DNA of 64,000 nt from Tabrizicola aquatica. GTDB lineage: Bacteria; Pseudomonadota; Alphaproteobacteria; Rhodobacterales; Rhodobacteraceae. Shown one piece after another: positions 59,964-64,000 of the stretch (positions are counted from its first letter, which is position 1; each line of letters opens with the position of its first letter). The translations under genes and the position numbers were made by a program. Below the pieces are notes generated by a model. The model saw nothing but the letters and a program-made list of their open reading frames with translations. It had not been told where the DNA came from and did not search any database. The DNA is taken from positions 1 to 64,000 of the forward strand of contig NZ_PJON01000004.1 of NCBI RefSeq assembly GCF_002900975.1, read 5' to 3'.

Positions 59964-60295
59964 CCATCACGTATGCCGATTTCGACAAGGTCGACATCCG
60001 CGTCGGCCGCATCACCCGCGCCGAGCCTTTCCCCGAGGCCCGAAAACCCGCCATCAAGCTTTGGGTCGATTTCGGCCCGGGGATTGGCGAGAAACGCTCG
60101 TCCGCGCAGCTGACCCGCCACTACACTCCCGAGGGGCTCATAGGCCGGCAGGTGCTGGCCGTGGTCAACTTTCCGCCCCGCCAGATCGGTCCGGTCATGT
60201 CCGAAGTTCTGGTGCTGGGCGTACCGGATGAAGAGGGCCAGGTCGTGTTGATCGGGCCGGAGCACGAGGTCCCGTTGGGAGGGAAACTGTTCTGA
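59960..60295 (+). CDS. CsaA-like tRNA-binding-domain protein
   Basis: A 111-aa OB-fold protein. YADFDKVDIRVGRITRAEPF is the start of the EMAP-II/CsaA tRNA-binding domain. KLWVDFGPGIGEKRSSAQLT, LIGRQVLAVVNFPPRQIGPV and SEVLVLGVP complete it. CsaA in Bacillus is a chaperone with RNA binding and may aid protein export; here the function is inferred only from the fold. It starts on ATGA overlapping the proC stop, and ends sharing one base with the next start (60295). Confidence 0.88.
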   Translation: MTITYADFDKVDIRVGRITRAEPFPEARKPAIKLWVDFGPGIGEKRSSAQLTRHYTPEGLIGRQVLAVVNFPPRQIGPVMSEVLVLGVPDEEGQVVLIGPEHEVPLGGKLF

Positions 60296-61251
60296 TGCAG
60301 AAACTGCTGATCACCCGCCGCCTGCCCGACCGCGTGCTGGACGCCGCCCGCGCCCGGTTCGACGTCACGCTGCGCGACCGGACCGACGTGCTGTCGCCTG
60401 ACGAATTGCGCGCGGCGCTGCGCGATTTTGACGCCGTACTGCCGACGCTTGGCGACCGCTTTCAGGCGGATGTCTTTGCGGATGTCCCGAACCCCAGGGC
60501 CAGAATCCTGGCCAACTTCGGCGTCGGCTACAACCACATCGACGCCGAGGCCGCAAAGGCCGCCGGCCTCCCGGTTACCAACACCCCCGGCGCGGTGACC
60601 GATGCCACGGCCGATATCGCGCTGTCGCTGATCCTGATGACCGCCCGCCGCCTGGGCGAAGGCGAGCGGATCCTGCGCGCCGGCAAATGGGAGGGCTGGG
60701 GGCCGGTGCAGATGCTGGGCACCCATGTCAGCGGCAAGAAGCTGGGCGTGGTCGGCATGGGCCGGATCGGCAAGGCCATCGCCAAGCGCAGCCACTACGG
60801 CTTTGACATGGAGGTGGTGTTCTACAACCGCTCTCGGGTCGAGGATGCAGGCCTGCCCGCGCGCCAGGTCGACATGGCCGAGGCAATGGCGGCGGACTTC
60901 GTCATCGTGGCCGTTCCTGGCGGCAAGGCGACCTATCACCTGATCGACGCGACCGCACTGGGACATATGAAGCCTGGCGGATATTTCATCAACATCTCGC
61001 GTGGGGATGTGGTGGACGAGGCTGCCCTGGTGGCGGCGCTGCAGCGCGGCCAGATCGCCGGCGCGGGCCTCGACGTCTATGAGTTCGAGCCGCAGGTCCC
61101 GCCCGAACTGATCGCGATGGAGAACGTAACCCTTCTGCCGCACCTTGGAACCGCCTGCCTGGAAGTGCGCGAAAACATGGGGATGCTGGCCGTGACCAAC
61201 CTGATCGCGCATCTTGAGGGGCGGCCGCTGCCGAACCTCGTCAACCCATGA
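60295..61251 (+). CDS. D-2-hydroxyacid dehydrogenase (glyoxylate/hydroxypyruvate reductase-like)
   Basis: A 318-aa NAD(P) enzyme. GKKLGVVGMGRIGKAIAKRS is the Rossmann motif. YFINISRGDVVDEAALVAAL carries the catalytic Arg, YEFEPQVPPELIAMENVTLL the Glu, and LLPHLGTACLEVRENMGMLA the active-site His. This matches D-glycerate dehydrogenase/GhrA types, which reduce glyoxylate or hydroxypyruvate; the substrate is not decided by sequence. ATG 60295, one-base overlap (TGATG) with the CsaA-like gene. Confidence 0.9.
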   Translation: MQKLLITRRLPDRVLDAARARFDVTLRDRTDVLSPDELRAALRDFDAVLPTLGDRFQADVFADVPNPRARILANFGVGYNHIDAEAAKAAGLPVTNTPGAVTDATADIALSLILMTARRLGEGERILRAGKWEGWGPVQMLGTHVSGKKLGVVGMGRIGKAIAKRSHYGFDMEVVFYNRSRVEDAGLPARQVDMAEAMAADFVIVAVPGGKATYHLIDATALGHMKPGGYFINISRGDVVDEAALVAALQRGQIAGAGLDVYEFEPQVPPELIAMENVTLLPHLGTACLEVRENMGMLAVTNLIAHLEGRPLPNLVNP

Positions 61252-61901
61252 TCATCTCGCGGGCCCGCCGGTTTGTCTTCGTGCATGTGCCGAAGACCGG
61301 CGGGACCGCCTTTACCCTGACTTATGAGGCGCGGGCGGCGAAGGATGATATCCTGATCGGCGACACGCCCAAGGCGCGCAAGCGGGCCGCGCGCTGGAAG
61401 GGGGTCCGAACGGCAGGGCGGGTGTGGAAACATTCGACCCTGGCGGACGTGGTGGGCCTGGTCACCCCCGAGGAAATCGGGGCCTGCCTTGTGGCAACGC
61501 TGGTGCGCAATCCATGGGACCGGGCGGTCAGCTACTATCACTGGCTGCGGGCGCAAGGCTTCGCTCACCCTGCGGTGGGGCTGGCAAAGGCGCACGACTT
61601 TTCGGGCTTCCTCAACCACTCGCAGACAAGGGCGGGCTTGCGGATGTGGCCCTATGGCGCCTATCTGCGGCGGGCGGACGGCGCAGAATACCCGGCGCAT
61701 TTCATCCGGCTGGAGCATTATGTGGCAGACGTCGCCCCGGTCGAAGCGCATCTGGGGTTTCGCCTGCCCCTGCCCCGTACCAACGCAAGCACGCGGGACC
61801 GGGATTGGCGCGGCTACTACAGCGACGCGGATGCAGACCTGATCGCCGAGCTTTGCGCCGAGGATATCGCCCGCTTCGGCTATCGTTTCGCGGGGGCGTA
61901 A
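61248..61901 (+). CDS. Sulfotransferase-family protein
   Basis: A 217-aa PAPS-dependent-sulfotransferase-like protein. RRFVFVHVPKTGGTAFTLTY is the 5'-phosphosulfate-binding loop with the P-K-T-G-G motif. TLVRNPWDRAVSYYHWLRAQ is the 3'-phosphate-binding segment (R-N-P-x-D-R). The acceptor is unknown; lipid, sugar or peptide sulfation are options. It overlaps the upstream dehydrogenase by 4 nt and ends at a TAA that is part of a family A palindrome. An odd last gene for an operon of basic metabolism. Confidence 0.85.
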   Translation: MIISRARRFVFVHVPKTGGTAFTLTYEARAAKDDILIGDTPKARKRAARWKGVRTAGRVWKHSTLADVVGLVTPEEIGACLVATLVRNPWDRAVSYYHWLRAQGFAHPAVGLAKAHDFSGFLNHSQTRAGLRMWPYGAYLRRADGAEYPAHFIRLEHYVADVAPVEAHLGFRLPLPRTNASTRDRDWRGYYSDADADLIAELCAEDIARFGYRFAGA

Positions 61902-61925
61902 GGTGGGCGATATCGCCCACCCTAC
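61898..61925. repeat. Family A palindrome overlapping the sulfotransferase stop
   Basis: GTAAGGTGGGCGAT (61898-61911) faces ATCGCCCACCCTAC (61912-61925), one mismatch in 28 bp. The TAA stop (61899-61901) lies inside. Convergent with fadJ, whose stop is 10 nt beyond; a bidirectional terminator is likely. Confidence 0.85.
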
Positions 61926-61934
61926 GCCGGCCCC

Positions 61935-64000
61935 TCAGGCCGCCGCCTGTTCACCGGCGAACCGGCCGTAGAAAGTCTGGCCCTTCTCCGCCATCTCGCG
62001 CAAAAGCGCCGGGGCGTGGAAGCGTGGGCCGAACTGCGCGGTCAGGCCCCGGCAGATCTCGACCGCCCGTGCCGCGCCGATCATGTCCAGCCACGAGAAC
62101 GGTCCGCCCGACCAGGGCGCAAAGCCCCAGCCCAGGATCGCCCCCACGTCGCCTTCGCGGATATCGGTCAGAACACCTTCCTCCAGCGCCCGCACCGCCT
62201 CCAGTACCTGCGCGAAAAGCAGTCGGTGCTGCACGTCGGCAAGGCTGGGCTGCGCCTTGTCCAGCGGATACTTCGCCTCCAGCCCGTCCCAGAGGCCCAG
62301 ACGCTCGCCCTTGTCGGAATAGGCGTAGAAACCCGCGTTGGTTTTCTTGCCCAGCCGCCCCTGGTCGGCCATCCAGAAGATCACATGATCCACAGCTTCG
62401 TCCGGGTAGTCCTTGCCCATCGCGGCCTTGGTCGCCTTGGCGATCTTCACCCCAAGGTCGATGGAGGTCTCGTCTACCAGTTGCAGCGGGCCAAGCGGCA
62501 TCCCGACCAGCTTGGCGGCATTTTCCACCAGCGCCGGTTCCACCCCTTCGGCCACCATGCGGATACCTTCGTTGATGTAAGGAATGATGCAGCGGTTGGC
62601 GTAGAAGAAGCGGGCGTCGTTGACAACGATGGGGGTCTTGCGGATCTGGCGGACGAAATCCAGCGCCTTGGCCACCGCGCGGTCGCCGGTCGCCTTGCCG
62701 CGGATGATCTCGACCAGCATCATCTTGTCCACCGGGCTGAAGAAGTGGATTCCGATGAACTGCTCGGGCCGCTTCGATGCTGCAGCAAGCCCGGTGATCG
62801 GCAGGGTGGAGGTGTTGGTGGCGTAGATGCAGTCCGGGCCCACGGCAGCCTCGACCTTGGCCGTCACCTCTGCCTTGATTTTCGGGTCCTCGAATACCGC
62901 TTCCACGATCAGGTCCGCCCCGGCCAGCGCCGCGTAATCGGTCGTTGCGGTGATCCGACCCAGCACCTCGGCCTTCTTCTCGGCGGTGACCTTGCCGCGC
63001 TTCATCCCCTTGTCGAGGATGCCCTCGGAATGGGCCTTGCCCCGGTCGGCGGCGTCCTGCGCCGCGTCGATCAGGACGACCTCGATCCCGGCATTGGCGG
63101 CGACATAGGCGATGCCTGCACCCATCATCCCGGCACCGATGACGCCCAGTTTCTTCACCGCCATATCGGCGACCTTGGGCCGGTTCGCCCCTTTCTCCAG
63201 CGCTTCCTTGTTGATGAAAAGGCTGCGGATCATCGCGGTGGACGAGGGGTTCATCAGGACAGACGTAAAGTGCCGCGCCTCGATCTTCAGCGCCGTGTCG
63301 AAGGGAACCAACGCGCCCTCATAGACGGCAGCAAGCAGGGCCTTCGCGGCCGGATAGACGCCCATCGTCTTGCTGTGAACCATGGCCGAGGCCCCGACAA
63401 AGGTCATGAAGCCCGCCGGATGGTAGGGCGCGCCGCCCGGCATCTTGTAACCCTTGGCGTCCCAGGGTTTCACCAGGTCGGCGTCCGTGGCCGACAGCAC
63501 CCATTCCTTTGCCCGCGCCAAAAGCGCCTCGGGTGCCACGACCTCGTCGATGAGTCCGGCGGCCTTCGCTTCCTTGGGCGAGGAAAGCTTGCCCTCCAGC
63601 AGGAAGGGTGCCGCCATCATGGCACCCAGCTTGCGGGCCAGTCGCGTCGTGCCGCCCGCGCCGGGGAAGATTCCGACCATGATCTCGGGCAGGCCGATCT
63701 TGGCCTTGGGGTTGTCCGCCGCGATGATGCGGTGGCACGACAGCGGCAGTTCCAGCCCGATCCCCAGCGCGGTCCCCGGCAAGGCCGCGACGATGGGCTT
63801 GCCGCCCTTCAGCGTCTTGGGGTCCATCCCGGCGCGTTCGATCTTGCGCAGGACGTGGTGCATCTGCATCACGCCGTCGAAGATCGCCTCGGCCCCACCG
63901 GCCCGCATCTTCGCGATCACGTTCAGGTCCATGCCCCCGGCAAAGTCCTTCTTGCCCGAAGTGATGATCACGCCCTTCACCGCCCCATCCGCCAGGGCCT
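61935..64000 (-). CDS. fadJ: Fatty-acid oxidation complex alpha subunit (5' end beyond window)
   Basis: At least 688 codons are present and the frame is open at the right edge, so the N-terminus lies outside. The visible N-terminal part is a crotonase domain (GTALGIGLELPLSCHRIIAA, GLPEIMVGIFPGAGGTTRLA with the oxyanion-hole glycines). A 3-hydroxyacyl-CoA dehydrogenase follows (KLGVIGAGMMGAGIAYVAAN for NAD; GIHFFSPVDKMMLVEIIRG; PIVVNDARFFYANRCIIPYI). The C-terminus ends with a 3HCDH repeat. It performs hydration and NAD-dependent oxidation in beta-oxidation; the thiolase partner would be upstream, out of view. An ATG at 63980 is internal, not the start. Confidence 0.93.
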   Translation of the reverse strand, partial: ALADGAVKGVIITSGKKDFAGGMDLNVIAKMRAGGAEAIFDGVMQMHHVLRKIERAGMDPKTLKGGKPIVAALPGTALGIGLELPLSCHRIIAADNPKAKIGLPEIMVGIFPGAGGTTRLARKLGAMMAAPFLLEGKLSSPKEAKAAGLIDEVVAPEALLARAKEWVLSATDADLVKPWDAKGYKMPGGAPYHPAGFMTFVGASAMVHSKTMGVYPAAKALLAAVYEGALVPFDTALKIEARHFTSVLMNPSSTAMIRSLFINKEALEKGANRPKVADMAVKKLGVIGAGMMGAGIAYVAANAGIEVVLIDAAQDAADRGKAHSEGILDKGMKRGKVTAEKKAEVLGRITATTDYAALAGADLIVEAVFEDPKIKAEVTAKVEAAVGPDCIYATNTSTLPITGLAAASKRPEQFIGIHFFSPVDKMMLVEIIRGKATGDRAVAKALDFVRQIRKTPIVVNDARFFYANRCIIPYINEGIRMVAEGVEPALVENAAKLVGMPLGPLQLVDETSIDLGVKIAKATKAAMGKDYPDEAVDHVIFWMADQGRLGKKTNAGFYAYSDKGERLGLWDGLEAKYPLDKAQPSLADVQHRLLFAQVLEAVRALEEGVLTDIREGDVGAILGWGFAPWSGGPFSWLDMIGAARAVEICRGLTAQFGPRFHAPALLREMAEKGQTFYGRFAGEQAAA

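Noticed and set aside
1-64000. tRNA, rRNA or transposase genes
   Set aside because: No cloverleaf-like sequence, rRNA segment or DDE/HUH transposase was recognised on reading both strands. A covariance-model scan could not be run, so a missed tRNA remains possible.

Overview
The window is a high-GC chromosomal segment, most likely from a member of the Paracoccaceae/Rhodobacteraceae (Rhodobacter-Gemmobacter-Tabrizicola type alphaproteobacteria). The grounds are a class I lysyl-tRNA synthetase, an RpoHII-type heat-shock sigma factor with an RpoE-like promoter, the glnD-murJ-trpS neighbourhood, a BKACE/LcdH carnitine operon, and dense families of extragenic palindromes. No rRNA, tRNA, CRISPR array, transposase or prophage module was seen. 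Genus cannot be fixed from the sequence alone.

Layout. 0-13.9 kb: the 5' end of acsA, a SulP transporter, a pyridoxamine-phosphate-oxidase-like protein, a large beta-helix protein, small secreted proteins, lysS, a TerB-like protein, one conspicuously low-GC orphan gene (9.27-10.81 kb), dacB and nadD. 14-18 kb: ettA, two tiny membrane proteins (52 and 25 aa), an orphan ParA with a palindrome at its start, a cold-shock protein and a degenerate receiver-like protein. 18-31.6 kb: an osmolyte region. It holds a class II aldolase plus betC (choline-O-sulfatase), a GMC choline-dehydrogenase-like enzyme, and a minus-strand set (BKACE, small lipoprotein, LcdH-thioesterase fusion, acyl-CoA dehydrogenase, ADP-forming CoA ligase, CaiD-like hydratase) with a divergent GlxA/CdhR-type regulator. 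Together these could turn choline sulfate, gamma-butyrobetaine and carnitine into glycine betaine. 31.6-38.3 kb: MgtC-like protein, M3 oligopeptidase, a two-gene amino-acid ABC transporter without ATPase, amidase, membrane protein. 38.3-48.8 kb: a duplicated repeat block, membrane-anchored MoeB-like E1, dut, coaBC, then a glutathione/stress/cobalamin stretch (chaC, rpoHII, cobU, cobC-like, GST, yifB, gshB, yraN). 48.8-64 kb: rsmI, an LpoA-like lipoprotein, glnD, murJ, a rhomboid homologue lacking catalytic residues, trpS, a multipass membrane protein, a tightly coupled ybjN-proC-csaA-like-hydroxyacid dehydrogenase-sulfotransferase run, and most of fadJ (its 5' end lies past the right edge).

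Between genes there are at least four families of repeats. (A) palindromes with a GGTGGGC...GCCCACC stem, mostly at stop codons. (B/C) composite elements containing AAATATCCCCGCCGGAGG followed by a hairpin and a GAGGCGAGACAAAAGGC module. (D) a GAC-GAA-GTC core element that occurs as a 70-bp tandem array (6.7-7.0 kb), as a loose inverted pair (22.3 kb) and as a perfect 31-bp inverted repeat filling the glnD-murJ gap. (E) a small GTCCACCGTGGAC palindrome. Base composition also changes: left of about 48.5 kb the + strand is C-rich whatever the gene orientation, and right of it the bias weakens or reverses, coinciding with a switch from mostly minus to mostly plus genes.
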